Part shown: one piece after another, positions 17,086 through 25,102 of the stretch
Layout of the letters: each line of letters opens with the position of its first letter
Numbering within the stretch: the first letter of the stretch is position 1
Assembly (NCBI RefSeq): GCF_014395785.1
Contig: NZ_CP060713.1
Coordinates: 1,888,501-1,952,500 of the forward strand
Length of the DNA stretch: 64,000 nucleotides
Direction of reading: 5' to 3'
Origin: Nocardioides mesophilus
Lineage (GTDB): Bacteria > Actinomycetota > Actinomycetes > Propionibacteriales > Nocardioidaceae
Notes under the pieces: generated by a model
Databases searched by the model: none
Told to the model about the DNA's origin: nothing
What the model saw: the letters and a program-made list of their open reading frames with translations, nothing else
Translations under genes and position numbers: made by a program

Positions 17086-17113
17086 GGGAATGGCCGGTGC
17101 CTAGGATCGGTTG
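17086..17113 (+). promoter_or_regulatory. SigR/SigH-type promoter of trxB
   Basis: GGGAAT (17086-17091) is followed after exactly 18 bases by GTTG (17110-17113). This matches the -35/-10 pair used by the thiol-oxidative-stress sigma factor SigR of Streptomyces (SigH of mycobacteria), whose classic target is trxBA. The leader to the trxB start at 17210 would be about 90 nt. Confidence 0.75.
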
Positions 17114-17209
17114 CACAGGGTGACGTCGTACGGCGTCCGCGCCGGTCGGTCAGCCGACCGGCCGCACCACCCCTCGACCTGACCGATCGTCCCAGGGAGC
17201 ACTCGCCTC

Positions 17210-18343
17210 ATGACCACCGCATCGTCGAACGGCTCACATCCCTCGGCCTCGGACGTCCGCGACGTGATCGTCGTCGGCTCCGGGCCGGCCGGCTACACCG
17301 CCGCCGTCTACGCCGCCCGCGCGAACCTCGCGCCGCTGGTGTTCGAGGGCTCGGTGACCGCGGGTGGGGCGCTGATGAACACCACGGAGGTGGAGAACTT
17401 CCCGGGGTTCCGCGACGGCATCATGGGTCCTGAGCTGATGGACAACATGCGCGCCCAGGCCGAGCGCTTCGGTGCCGAGCTGGTGGCCGACGACATCACC
17501 TCCATGGACCTGGGCGGCGACGTCAAGACGGTCACCGACGGCGGCGGCGTCGTGCACCGGGCCCGGACGGTGATCCTGGCGATGGGCTCGGGCTACCGCA
17601 AGCTCGGCATCCCCGACGAGGACCGGCTCTCCGGCCACGGCGTCAGCTGGTGCGCGACCTGCGACGGCTTCTTCTTCCGCGAGCAGCACATCGCCGTGGT
17701 CGGTGGCGGTGACTCCGCCCTGGAGGAGGCCACCTTCCTGGCCCGGTTCGGCTCCAAGGTGACCCTGATCCACCGGCGCGGCGAGCTGCGGGCGTCGAAG
17801 ATCATGCAGGAGCGCGCCTTCGCGGACCCGAAGATCGACTTCGCGTGGAACTCCGCGGTCGAGGCGCTGCACGGGGACGACAAGCTCACCGGCCTGACCC
17901 TGGTGGACACCGTCACCGGCGAGAAGCGCGAGCTCGACGCCACCGGCCTGTTCATCGCGATCGGGCACGACCCGCGCTCGGAGCTGATCACCGAGCAGGT
18001 GGAGCTCGACGACGAGGGCTACGTGCTCGTGGACCACCCCTCCACCCGGACCAGCCTCGCCGGCGTCTTCGCCTGCGGTGACCTCGTCGACCACCACTAC
18101 CGGCAGGCGATCACCGCCGCCGGCACCGGGTGCGCCGCCGCCCTCGACGCGGAACGCCACCTCGCCGCGCTCGACCACGAGGCCTCTACCGCAGGGGACG
18201 CGGCCGCCTCGGTCGAGGAGCTCGAGGGGCACGACCCCGTCCCCACCTCCCCGGCCCACCCCGAGGACCTCGCCCAGGGGCGTCCCGAGGACCGGCTCGA
18301 CGTCGAGGCCGGCACCGAGCAGGTCCAGACCGCGGGGGCCTGA
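17210..18343 (+). CDS. trxB: Thioredoxin-disulfide reductase
   Basis: A 377-residue FAD/NADPH enzyme that reduces thioredoxin. The FAD site [18 protein letters not shown] is at residues 21-40, the redox centre CATC at residues 148-151, the NADPH site [22 protein letters not shown] follows, and the C-terminal FAD signature [21 protein letters not shown] is present. About 55 extra residues follow the normal end of the family; they are acidic, low in complexity and without cysteines. A SigR-type promoter precedes the gene. trxA follows after 137 bp, so the pair probably forms a stress-induced operon with an internal promoter possible. Confidence 0.95.
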   Translation: MTTASSNGSHPSASDVRDVIVVGSGPAGYTAAVYAARANLAPLVFEGSVTAGGALMNTTEVENFPGFRDGIMGPELMDNMRAQAERFGAELVADDITSMDLGGDVKTVTDGGGVVHRARTVILAMGSGYRKLGIPDEDRLSGHGVSWCATCDGFFFREQHIAVVGGGDSALEEATFLARFGSKVTLIHRRGELRASKIMQERAFADPKIDFAWNSAVEALHGDDKLTGLTLVDTVTGEKRELDATGLFIAIGHDPRSELITEQVELDDEGYVLVDHPSTRTSLAGVFACGDLVDHHYRQAITAAGTGCAAALDAERHLAALDHEASTAGDAAASVEELEGHDPVPTSPAHPEDLAQGRPEDRLDVEAGTEQVQTAGA

Positions 18344-18480
18344 TCGCTCGGCGGCCCGGACCGCCAGGGAAGAAATGTCCCCGGCGTGCTGTTCACTGAG
18401 TCCACCGTCCCGCACGATCGCCGGCGCCAGGACGGCCCGACGCACACGACGCAAACAACCGCGACAACCAAGGAGATCCT

Positions 18481-18807
18481 GTGGCTGACATGCAAGCTGT
18501 GACCGACGCCGACTTCGAGACCGAGGTCCTCAAGTCCGACAAGCCGGTGCTGGTCGACTTCTGGGCGGAGTGGTGCGGCCCCTGCCGCCAGGTCGCCCCG
18601 ATCCTCGACGAGATCAAGGCCCAGCACGGCGACAAGATCACCTTCGTCAAGATGAACGTCGACGAGAACCCGGTCACCCCGGCGACCTACCGGGTCACCG
18701 GCATCCCGACCCTCAACGTCTACAAGGACGGCGAGGTCGTCAAGCAGATCGTCGGCGCCAAGCCGAAGGCTGCGCTGCTCAACGAGCTCCGCGACTTCAT
18801 CGGCTGA
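18481..18807 (+). CDS. trxA: Thioredoxin
   Basis: A 108-residue thioredoxin with the active site WCGPC (Cys32 and Cys35) and the conserved cis-proline region [12 protein letters not shown]. It starts at GTG 18481 with AAGGAGATC about eight bases upstream. It accepts electrons from TrxB, encoded immediately before it. A strong hairpin terminator follows the stop, so transcription of the trx unit ends here, ahead of cwlM. Confidence 0.96.
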   Translation: MADMQAVTDADFETEVLKSDKPVLVDFWAEWCGPCRQVAPILDEIKAQHGDKITFVKMNVDENPVTPATYRVTGIPTLNVYKDGEVVKQIVGAKPKAALLNELRDFIG

Positions 18808-18826
18808 CCCGCGAAGACCACCGTTC

Positions 18827-18864
18827 GGGGTGGTTCCCTCCGTCGCGACGGGGGGAACCACCCC
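18827..18864 (+). terminator. Terminator after trxA
   Basis: GGGGTGGTTCCC (18827-18838) pairs perfectly with GGGAACCACCCC (18853-18864), a 12-bp stem with a 14-nt loop that itself can pair inside. No T tract follows, as is common in high-GC Actinobacteria. Confidence 0.8.
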
Positions 18865-18985
18865 GTCCGTGTTGCGGGTGCAGGATCAGCGCCGGGGTCC
18901 AGCCAACCGTTGACATGAGATCGGCGTCTGTTTGGGTAGACCTACCGCGGCGACCGCCGCGGCGACCGTCCTGCGAGGAGGCACG

Positions 18986-20134
18986 ATGGCTGAGCCGCGC
19001 CCGGTGTTCCGCCGAGGCGACCGCGGACCCGCCGTGGTCGACATCCGCTCCCGGCTGCTGCGGCTCGGCCTGCTCGGTGAGCCGGCCGCCGCTGAGCCCG
19101 AGCTCTTCGACGAGCACCTCGACCGGGCGGTCCGGGACTTCCAGCAGCAACGGGGGCTCAGCGTCGACGGCCGGGTGGGCCCGACGACGTACCGCGTCCT
19201 CGACGAGGCCCGCTGGCGCCTGGGGGACCGGCTGCTGACCTTCGTGCCGGCGGCGGTGCTCTCCGGGGACGACGTGGTGGCCCTGCAGCAGCGGCTGCTC
19301 GACCTCGGCTTCCAGGTCGGGCGGATCGACGGCTCGTTCGGGCACCGCACCGAGCTGGCCGTGCGCGAGTTCCAGCGCAACGTCGGCGTGCCGTCCGACG
19401 GCACCTGCGGGCCCGCCACCTTGAAGGCGCTCGCCCGGCTCGCCCCGCTGGTCAAGGGTGGGCGGCCCAACGCACTGCGCACCGCGGAACGGCTGCGCAC
19501 CGCCGGGCCGCAGCTGACCGGCAAGGTGGTCGTCATCGACCCCTGCCCCACCAACGCAGCGGAAACCGACCCTGCTCTCGCCGAGCTGGCCGAGGAGGTC
19601 ATCGGTGACCTCGCCAAGCGGGTCGAGGGACGGCTGGTCGCCACCGGTGTCCAGGCGTTCCTGACCAAGGCCCACGGGGCGGAGGCCGCCTCCGAGGCCG
19701 ATCGCGCGGACTTCGCGAACCGGACCGACGCGCACCTGGTCATCTCCCTGCAGGTCGATGCGTCCGCCAACCCGGACGCGTGCGGCTGCTCGACGTACTT
19801 CTTCGGCCTGGACTCCCACGGCACCTGGTCCTCCGGCGGCGAGCGCTTCGCCGGCCTGGTGCAGCGCGAGATCGTGGCCCGCACCGACCTGGTCGACCTG
19901 CGCTCGCACGCGAAGAACTGGGACCTGCTGCGCCGCACCCGGATGCCGGCGGTGCGCATCGACGTCGGCTACCTCAGCAATCCCGGGGACGCCGCCCGGC
20001 TGGGCGACCCGGCGTTCCGCGACGTGGTCGCGGAGGCGGTGGTGGTGGCGGTGCAGCGGATGTACCTCTCCCCCGAGACCGACACCCGGACCGGGCTGCT
20101 GCGCCTCGACGAGCTGCGCGCCGCCTTGCAGTAA
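18986..20134 (+). CDS. cwlM: CwlM-like pseudo-amidase (peptidoglycan regulator)
   Basis: A 382-residue protein with two peptidoglycan-binding-1 repeats (about residues 8-70 and 85-150; RDFQQQRGLSVDGRVGPTT and REFQRNVGVPSDGTCGPAT) and an Amidase_3 domain (about 180-365). Key amidase residues are missing: the first zinc histidine site DPGHGG reads DPCPTN (Pro188), the second SIH site reads SLQ (Gln256), and the C-terminal catalytic Glu is Asp326 in RIDVGYLSN. There is no signal peptide, so the protein is cytoplasmic. In Mycobacterium the gene at this position is cwlM, an essential regulator that activates MurA when phosphorylated by PknB and binds FhaA. Start ATG 18986 follows AGGAGG (18976-18981). 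Confidence 0.88.
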   Translation: MAEPRPVFRRGDRGPAVVDIRSRLLRLGLLGEPAAAEPELFDEHLDRAVRDFQQQRGLSVDGRVGPTTYRVLDEARWRLGDRLLTFVPAAVLSGDDVVALQQRLLDLGFQVGRIDGSFGHRTELAVREFQRNVGVPSDGTCGPATLKALARLAPLVKGGRPNALRTAERLRTAGPQLTGKVVVIDPCPTNAAETDPALAELAEEVIGDLAKRVEGRLVATGVQAFLTKAHGAEAASEADRADFANRTDAHLVISLQVDASANPDACGCSTYFFGLDSHGTWSSGGERFAGLVQREIVARTDLVDLRSHAKNWDLLRRTRMPAVRIDVGYLSNPGDAARLGDPAFRDVVAEAVVVAVQRMYLSPETDTRTGLLRLDELRAALQ

Positions 20135-20141
20135 AGAAACC

Positions 20142-20151
20142 TGTCTAGACA
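20142..20151. promoter_or_regulatory. Palindrome TGTCTAGACA
   Basis: A perfect 10-bp palindrome eight bases after the cwlM stop and 95 bases before the next start, in an AT-rich patch. It may be an operator of the downstream secreted-protein gene, but no regulator can be assigned. Confidence 0.25.
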
Positions 20152-20211
20152 ACCGGGTCATTTCCGGGCATGTCGGCCTACTTCTCACCCCGAGGGCATG
20201 CGCCTTCCGTC

Positions 20212-20228
20212 GGCGGCATCGTGCCGCC
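20212..20228 (+). other. Small hairpin before the ribosome binding site
   Basis: GGCGGCA-TCG-TGCCGCC ends just ahead of the GGGGGAGAGGG ribosome binding site of the gene at 20247. It could protect or tune the 5' end of this mRNA. Confidence 0.35.
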
Positions 20229-20246
20229 GGGGGAGAGGGAAACACC

Positions 20247-20894
20247 ATGACCCAAGCACGCAAGAGTCGCCGGGCTTTCTCGGCGGTGTCCCTGGTGGTG
20301 GGTGTCGTCGCGATGGCGATGTTCACGACCACGATCGGGGCAGCACAGGCAGCACCACGAGCAACGGGCACGGCGCTGACCGCGGCCTCCGCCCAGGCGC
20401 CCACCAACTCCACCGTGCTCTCCTCGGAGTTCGGCAAGGCGAAGTCGCGGGTGGTGGGCTCGTTCGGCAGGAACGGGACCGTGACCGGCAGCTTCACCCC
20501 GAAGCGCTTCAAGGTCTCCGACAACGGCACGCTGAAGGCGGTCGGCCGGCTGAAGGCCACCCTGGTCCGCGGCAACGGGCACGTCGTGGGCACCACCGCG
20601 AAGCGGGTCGTGGTGCCGGTGCGCACCGCTGAGGGCACCGCGCTGCGGACGGCTTCCGCCGCCGCCGCGCCCAACTGCGACATCCTGAACCTGGTGCTCG
20701 GTCCGCTGGACCTGGACCTGCTCGGGCTGCAGGTGCACCTGGACAAGGTCGTGCTGAACATCATCGCGGCGTCCGGGACGGGCAACCTGCTCGGCAACCT
20801 GCTGTGCGCGGTCGCCGGGCTGCTCGACGCGGGCGGCCTGCTGACGCAGGTCTCGCAGATCCTCAACTCGGTGCTGGCGATCCTCCGCCTCTGA
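20247..20894 (+). CDS. Secreted hypothetical protein
   Basis: A 215-residue exported protein. A basic start (MTQARKSRRAF) precedes a hydrophobic core (SAVSLVVGVVAMAMFTTTIG) and an AQAAPR cleavage region. The mature part has a Ser/Lys/Arg-rich beta-like section (residues 60-135) and then a leucine-rich segment that contains two cysteines, in PNCDILNLVLGPLDLDLLGL and in GNLLGNLLCAVAGLLDAGGL. This leucine-rich module recurs in secreted proteins of Nocardioides and Streptomyces to my memory, but I know no function for it. The two cysteines could form a disulfide. It has a very strong ribosome binding site (GGGGGAGAGGG), suggesting abundant production. Confidence 0.72.
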   Translation: MTQARKSRRAFSAVSLVVGVVAMAMFTTTIGAAQAAPRATGTALTAASAQAPTNSTVLSSEFGKAKSRVVGSFGRNGTVTGSFTPKRFKVSDNGTLKAVGRLKATLVRGNGHVVGTTAKRVVVPVRTAEGTALRTASAAAAPNCDILNLVLGPLDLDLLGLQVHLDKVVLNIIAASGTGNLLGNLLCAVAGLLDAGGLLTQVSQILNSVLAILRL

Positions 20895-20998
20895 GTGCCT
20901 GACGGACGGCCCTCGCCCCGCGCCCCGGCGCCGGTGCGGGGGCCGTTCCGCGTCCTGGCCGGTGCGCGGCGTGCCCGATCCGCTCGGTGCCAGCCGAG

Positions 20999-21090
20999 CC
21001 CGGCCGGCGCCTCGACCTCCACCCGGCCGGCGCCTGGACCTCCACCCGGCCGGCGCCTGGACCTCAGCCCGGCGGGCGCTTCGACCTCGG
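20999..21090. repeat. Four tandem 23-bp units at a convergent gene junction
   Basis: Units lie at 20999-21021, 21022-21044, 21045-21067 and 21068-21090. The shared core is CCCGGCCGGCGCC followed by TGGACCTC or a close variant. The array covers the 3' end of the leftward GNAT gene (stop at 21064) and the gap towards the secreted-protein gene. The core GGCCGGCGCC can form small hairpins. Confidence 0.85.
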
Positions 21091-21762
21091 CTCGAACGAC
21101 GGCCGGGCCGGCGTCGGGTGCCGCACCGGCCGGACCGCCCCCAGCAGCCGCTCCAGCGCCGACTCCACCTCGCTGCGCCAGGTCACCGCGGACTTCACCT
21201 CCAGGCGCATCCGGGGGTAGCGCGGATGCGCCCGCTGGGTCTTGAAGCCGACCCGCAACAGGTACTCCGCCGGCAGCACGCACCGGTCGTGGGCAGCGGC
21301 GGGCTCCCCGGTCGCACCGGCGCCGCGCGCGGGGGCCCGGGTGTCGCCGAAGGCCTCCACCGCCCGGATCCCGCCGCGCTTGACCAGGTCCTTGACGACG
21401 CCCTGCATCAGCATCCGGCCCAGCCCGCCGCCGGCGTACTGCGGGAACACGCACGCGGTCGAGAGCAGCACCGCGTCCTCCCCCGGCGGCGCCGTCGGCA
21501 TCGCGGCCGCACCCGGCAGGAAGGGTGGCGGTGCGTAGACCACGAAGCCGGCCGCGTCCCCGTCGACGTAGAGCACCCGGCCGCACGAGCCCCACTCCAG
21601 CAGCACCCGCGAGAGCCAGGCCTCCTTCTCGGCGGCGGCGTCGCCCGCCGCCACCGCGCGGGCCCGCTGCACCGGGTCGAGCTCCCAGCACACGCAGCTG
21701 CGGGCGCTCTCGGGCAGGTCGGCGAGGGTGTCCAGGGTGAGCCGGGCCAGCCGCCGGCTCAT
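21064..21762 (-). CDS. GNAT family N-acetyltransferase
   Basis: A 232-residue acetyltransferase with the GNAT beta4-alpha3 acetyl-CoA site (VLLSTACVFPQYAGGGLGRMLMQGVVKDL, about residues 98-125). The N-terminal half carries a CxCWE motif (SCVCWELDP) seen in the family at this locus. Start ATG 21762 has GGGGAGC upstream. The position between cwlM and parB corresponds to Rv3916c in mycobacteria, whose function is unknown. Its last codons lie inside the 23-bp repeat array, so repeat-number change could alter the C terminus (residues after about 222 are Pro/Arg-rich and not part of the fold). Confidence 0.82.
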   Translation of the reverse strand: MSRRLARLTLDTLADLPESARSCVCWELDPVQRARAVAAGDAAAEKEAWLSRVLLEWGSCGRVLYVDGDAAGFVVYAPPPFLPGAAAMPTAPPGEDAVLLSTACVFPQYAGGGLGRMLMQGVVKDLVKRGGIRAVEAFGDTRAPARGAGATGEPAAAHDRCVLPAEYLLRVGFKTQRAHPRYPRMRLEVKSAVTWRSEVESALERLLGAVRPVRHPTPARPSFEPRSKRPPG

Positions 21763-21893
21763 GGATGCTCCCCAGAGCCGCCTCGCGCACCTGAGCGCGA
21801 GGAGATGTCAGCGCGGAGTCCCATGTCGTGGCCCCCTGTCCGGGGAGTTACGGGTGATGCTTCATCCTAGAGACGCCCCCCGAGGAGTGGTTG

Positions 21894-23231
21894 ATGTCCA
21901 GCGAGAACCCGCCCAGCGGCCGCCAGGTGCGCCGCGCCGGCAGCACGCGCCTCGACAGCTACGTCGACCGGTACGCCGCGCGCACCCAGGGCATGACCGC
22001 CTCGGAGATCCGGGCGCTGTTCTCGGTGGCCAGCCGGCCCGAGGTGGTCTCGCTCGCCGGTGGCATGCCGAACATCTCCGGGCTCCCCCTCGACGTGGTC
22101 GCCCAGGCGCTGCACGACCTGGTGAGCGAGCACGGCACCACCGCGATGCAGTACGGCTCCGGCCAGGGCGACCCCGTGCTGCGCGAGCAGATCTGCGACG
22201 TGATGCGGCTGGAGGGGATCGAGGCTCACCCCGACGACGTCGTGGTCACCGTCGGCTCCCAGCAGGCGGTGGACCTGGTCACCCGGATCTTCTGCGACCC
22301 CCACGACGTGGTGCTCTGCGAGGCCCCGTCGTACGTCGGTGCGCTCGGCGTGTTCCGGGCCTACGAGTGCGACGTGGTGCACGTCGAGATGGACCGGGAC
22401 GGCCTGGTGCCCTCCGCGCTGCGCGACGCGATCGCGACCTGCCGGGCGCAGGGCCGCCGGATCAAGTTCCTCTACACGATCCCGAACTTCCACAACCCGG
22501 CCGGAGTCACCCTGAGCGCGGCGCGGAGGGCGGAGGTCCTCGAGATCTGCCGCGAGGCCGACGTGCTGGTGCTCGAGGACAACCCCTATGGCCTGCTCGG
22601 CTTCGACCAGGAGCCGATCCGCGCGCTGCGCGCCGACGAGCCGGACGGGGTGATCTACCTCGGGTCGTTCTCCAAGACCTTCGCCCCGGGCTTCCGGGTT
22701 GGCTGGGTGCTCGCCCCGCACGCGGTCCGGGAGAAGCTGGTGCTGGCCCAGGAGTCCGCGACGCTCTGCCCGCCGGCGTTCTCGCAGATGGCCGTGTCGG
22801 CGTACCTCACCCAGCACGACTGGCAGGGGCAGATCAAGCAGTTCCAGGAGATGTACCGCGAGCGCCGCGACGCGATGATCGACGCGCTCGAGGACATGAT
22901 GCCGGCGGCGTCGCGGTGGAACGTCCCGGCGGGCGGCTTCTACGTCTGGCTCACCCTGCCCGACGGGCTCGACGCCAAGGCGATGCTGCCCCGCGCGGTC
23001 ACCGCGCGGGTGGCCTACGTGCCGGGGACCGCGTTCTTCGCCGACGGCTTCGGGGCGCAGAGCATGCGGTTGTCCTACTGCTACCCGACGCCGGAGCGGA
23101 TCCGTGAGGGCGTGCGGCGGCTGACCGGGGTCATCGAGGACGAGCTCGAGCTGCGGGCGACCTTCGGGACCGTCCGCGGTGCCCTGGACCACCAGCGGGG
23201 CTACGAGGCCCCCAACACCGACCTCAGCTAG
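21894..23231 (+). CDS. PLP-dependent aminotransferase (class I/II)
   Basis: A 445-residue fold-type I aminotransferase of the 2-aminoadipate/MocR-catalytic type without a GntR domain. The sugar-phosphate loop region VTVGSQQAVDLVTRIFCDP, the substrate site YTIPNFHNPAGVTLS, the PLP aspartate region EDNPYGLLGF and the Schiff-base lysine in GSFSKTFAPGFRVGW are all clear. GAGGAG (21882-21887) sits six bases before the ATG at 21894; a TTG one codon earlier is less likely. The stop codon overlaps the ribosome binding site of the D-Ala-D-Ala ligase-like gene, so the two form an operon. The amino donor is not deducible. Confidence 0.88.
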   Translation: MSSENPPSGRQVRRAGSTRLDSYVDRYAARTQGMTASEIRALFSVASRPEVVSLAGGMPNISGLPLDVVAQALHDLVSEHGTTAMQYGSGQGDPVLREQICDVMRLEGIEAHPDDVVVTVGSQQAVDLVTRIFCDPHDVVLCEAPSYVGALGVFRAYECDVVHVEMDRDGLVPSALRDAIATCRAQGRRIKFLYTIPNFHNPAGVTLSAARRAEVLEICREADVLVLEDNPYGLLGFDQEPIRALRADEPDGVIYLGSFSKTFAPGFRVGWVLAPHAVREKLVLAQESATLCPPAFSQMAVSAYLTQHDWQGQIKQFQEMYRERRDAMIDALEDMMPAASRWNVPAGGFYVWLTLPDGLDAKAMLPRAVTARVAYVPGTAFFADGFGAQSMRLSYCYPTPERIREGVRRLTGVIEDELELRATFGTVRGALDHQRGYEAPNTDLS

Positions 23232-23241
23232 GAGCGCCCCG

Positions 23242-24285
23242 GTGTCCGACTCACCCGCCCCCCGTCCTGACGCACCCGCCGCTCCCGCCTCCGGCGCCCG
23301 GCCGGCCGGGTCACGTCCCGCCGCGCTGCCGGACTCGCCCCGGGTGCTGGTGCTCGCCGGCGGCCTGTCCCACGAGCGCGACGTCTCGCTCCGTTCGGGC
23401 CGGCGGGTCGCCGAGGCGCTGCGCGACGCCGGGGTCGAGGTGGAGGAGCGCGACGTCGACGCCGGCCTGCTGCCGCTCCTCGCCGGGCACCGGCCCGACT
23501 GCGTGGTGCCGCTGCTGCACGGCGAGACCGGCGAGGACGGTGCGCTGCGCGAGGTGCTGGAGCTGGTCGGGGTGCCCTACCTCGGCGCCCGGCCCGACGC
23601 CTGCCGGGTCGCCTTCGACAAGCCGGTCGCCAAGGCGATCGCGGCCCGTGCCGGCCTGCTCACACCGGCCTCGGTGGCGCTCCCGCACGAGACGTTCCGC
23701 GAGCTCGGGGCGGCCGCTGTCATGGACGCCCTGGTCGCGGCGCTCGGACTGCCGCTGATCGTGAAGCCCACCCGTGGGGGCTCCGCGCTCGGCTGCTCGG
23801 TCGTGCGCAGCGCCGAGGCGCTCGCCCAGGGCATGGTGGACGCGTTCGCCTACGGCACCACGGCGCTCGTGGAGCGGTTCATCGAGGGCGACGAGGTCGC
23901 CGTGGCCGTCGTCGACACCGGGGACGGGCCGCGCGCGCTGCCCCCGGTGCAGATCGAGCCCGACGGCGGGGTCTACGACTACACCGCCCGCTACACCGCC
24001 GGCAGCACCGAGTTCGTCGTGCCCGCCAAGCTCAGCGACGCCGTCGCGGCCGAGGTCGCCCGGGTCGCGGTCACCGCCCACGAGGCGCTCGGGCTGAGGG
24101 ACCTGTCGCGCTCCGACCTCATCGTCGACGCGGACGGACGGGTCTGGTTCCTCGAGGTGAACGTGGCCCCGGGGCTCACCGAGACATCGACGGTGCCGTT
24201 GTCGGTCCAGGCCGCCGGGCTCGACCTCGGAACACTGGTCGCGGACCTGGTGACCCTGGCCATCGACCGCGGGCCGGCCGACTGA
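23242..24285 (+). CDS. D-alanine-D-alanine ligase-like ATP-grasp enzyme
   Basis: A 347-residue ATP-grasp ligase of the Ddl family. After a 30-residue disordered leader come the LVLAGGLSHERDVSLRSGRRV N-terminal motif, LLHGETGEDGALREVLELVGVPYLG, the ATP-lid glycine motif IVKPTRGGSALGCSVV, and the metal/substrate residues in FLEVNVAPGLTETSTVPLSVQAAG. Classic Ddl has E-x-N-x-x-P-G at the end; here it is EVNVAPG, which fits. It starts at GTG 23242 with TAGGAG overlapping the previous stop. As this is unlikely to be the only Ddl, it may be the main enzyme or a dedicated paralogue acting with the adjacent aminotransferase. Confidence 0.85.
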   Translation: MSDSPAPRPDAPAAPASGARPAGSRPAALPDSPRVLVLAGGLSHERDVSLRSGRRVAEALRDAGVEVEERDVDAGLLPLLAGHRPDCVVPLLHGETGEDGALREVLELVGVPYLGARPDACRVAFDKPVAKAIAARAGLLTPASVALPHETFRELGAAAVMDALVAALGLPLIVKPTRGGSALGCSVVRSAEALAQGMVDAFAYGTTALVERFIEGDEVAVAVVDTGDGPRALPPVQIEPDGGVYDYTARYTAGSTEFVVPAKLSDAVAAEVARVAVTAHEALGLRDLSRSDLIVDADGRVWFLEVNVAPGLTETSTVPLSVQAAGLDLGTLVADLVTLAIDRGPAD

Positions 24286-24297
24286 CAGGATCACCTC

Positions 24298-25083
24298 GTG
24301 CGAGACATCACCTACCCCCCGATCATCGTGACGGCTAAGCTGGCCTTCCGGGCCCTCGGCCTGCGCTTCCAGATGACCGGCACCGAGCGGATCCCTCGCA
24401 CCGGCGGCGCGCTGCTGGCGGTCAACCACATCTCCTACGTCGACTTCGTGCTGGGTGGCTTCGCGGCCAACCCCTCGGGCCGGCTGGTCCGGTTCATGGC
24501 CAAGCGCGAGCTGTTCGACCACCGCTGGACCGGGCCGCTGATGCGCTCGCTGCACCACATCAACGTGGACCGTGCGGACGGCATCGCCTCCTACGAGCAG
24601 GGCGTCCGCTACCTCCGGGAGGGCGAGATCGTCGGGATCTTCCCCGAGGCCACGATCTCCCGCTCGATGGAGATCAAGGAGCTCAAGACCGGTGCCGTGC
24701 GGATGGCCGCCGAGGCCGGCGTACCACTGATCCCGGTGATCCTGTGGGGCACGCAGCGGATGATGACCAAGGACCACCCCCGCGACTTCTCCCGCGGCAA
24801 GACCATCGCGATCACGGTCGGCGAGCCGCTGCACCCCACCGGGGAGCACCCTGCCGCCGAGACCGCCGAGCTCCGGGACACCATGGCGGCGCTGCTCGAC
24901 GAGACGATCCGGGCCTACCCCGCCGGCGAGCAGCCGCCCGGGTCCTGGTGGCTTCCGGCTCGGTACGGCGGCAGCGCGCCCACCCCCGAGGAGGCGCTGG
25001 AGCTCGACGCCCGGGAGAAGCGCGAGCGCGCCGAGCGTCGTGCCCGGCAACGTGCGGAGCGCGCTGCCAAGAAGGCGCGCTGA
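24298..25083 (+). CDS. 1-acyl-sn-glycerol-3-phosphate acyltransferase family protein
   Basis: A 261-residue LPLAT with the catalytic N-H-x4-D motif (VNHISYVDF, residues 40-50) and the substrate motif FPEATIS, both typical of PlsC-type enzymes that acylate lysophosphatidic acid or related lipids. The last 35 residues are a highly charged helix (EALELDAREKRERAERRARQ), probably a surface or membrane-associating tail. It starts at GTG 24298, 12 bases after the previous stop, so it continues the aminotransferase/Ddl operon. Confidence 0.88.
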   Translation: MRDITYPPIIVTAKLAFRALGLRFQMTGTERIPRTGGALLAVNHISYVDFVLGGFAANPSGRLVRFMAKRELFDHRWTGPLMRSLHHINVDRADGIASYEQGVRYLREGEIVGIFPEATISRSMEIKELKTGAVRMAAEAGVPLIPVILWGTQRMMTKDHPRDFSRGKTIAITVGEPLHPTGEHPAAETAELRDTMAALLDETIRAYPAGEQPPGSWWLPARYGGSAPTPEEALELDAREKRERAERRARQRAERAAKKAR

Positions 25084-25102
25084 CCACCCGCAGGCTGGAC
25101 GC

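Noticed and set aside
20863-21045. A short minus-strand gene made of the 23-bp repeats
   Set aside because: Its coding potential comes only from the repeats; no start signal supports it.
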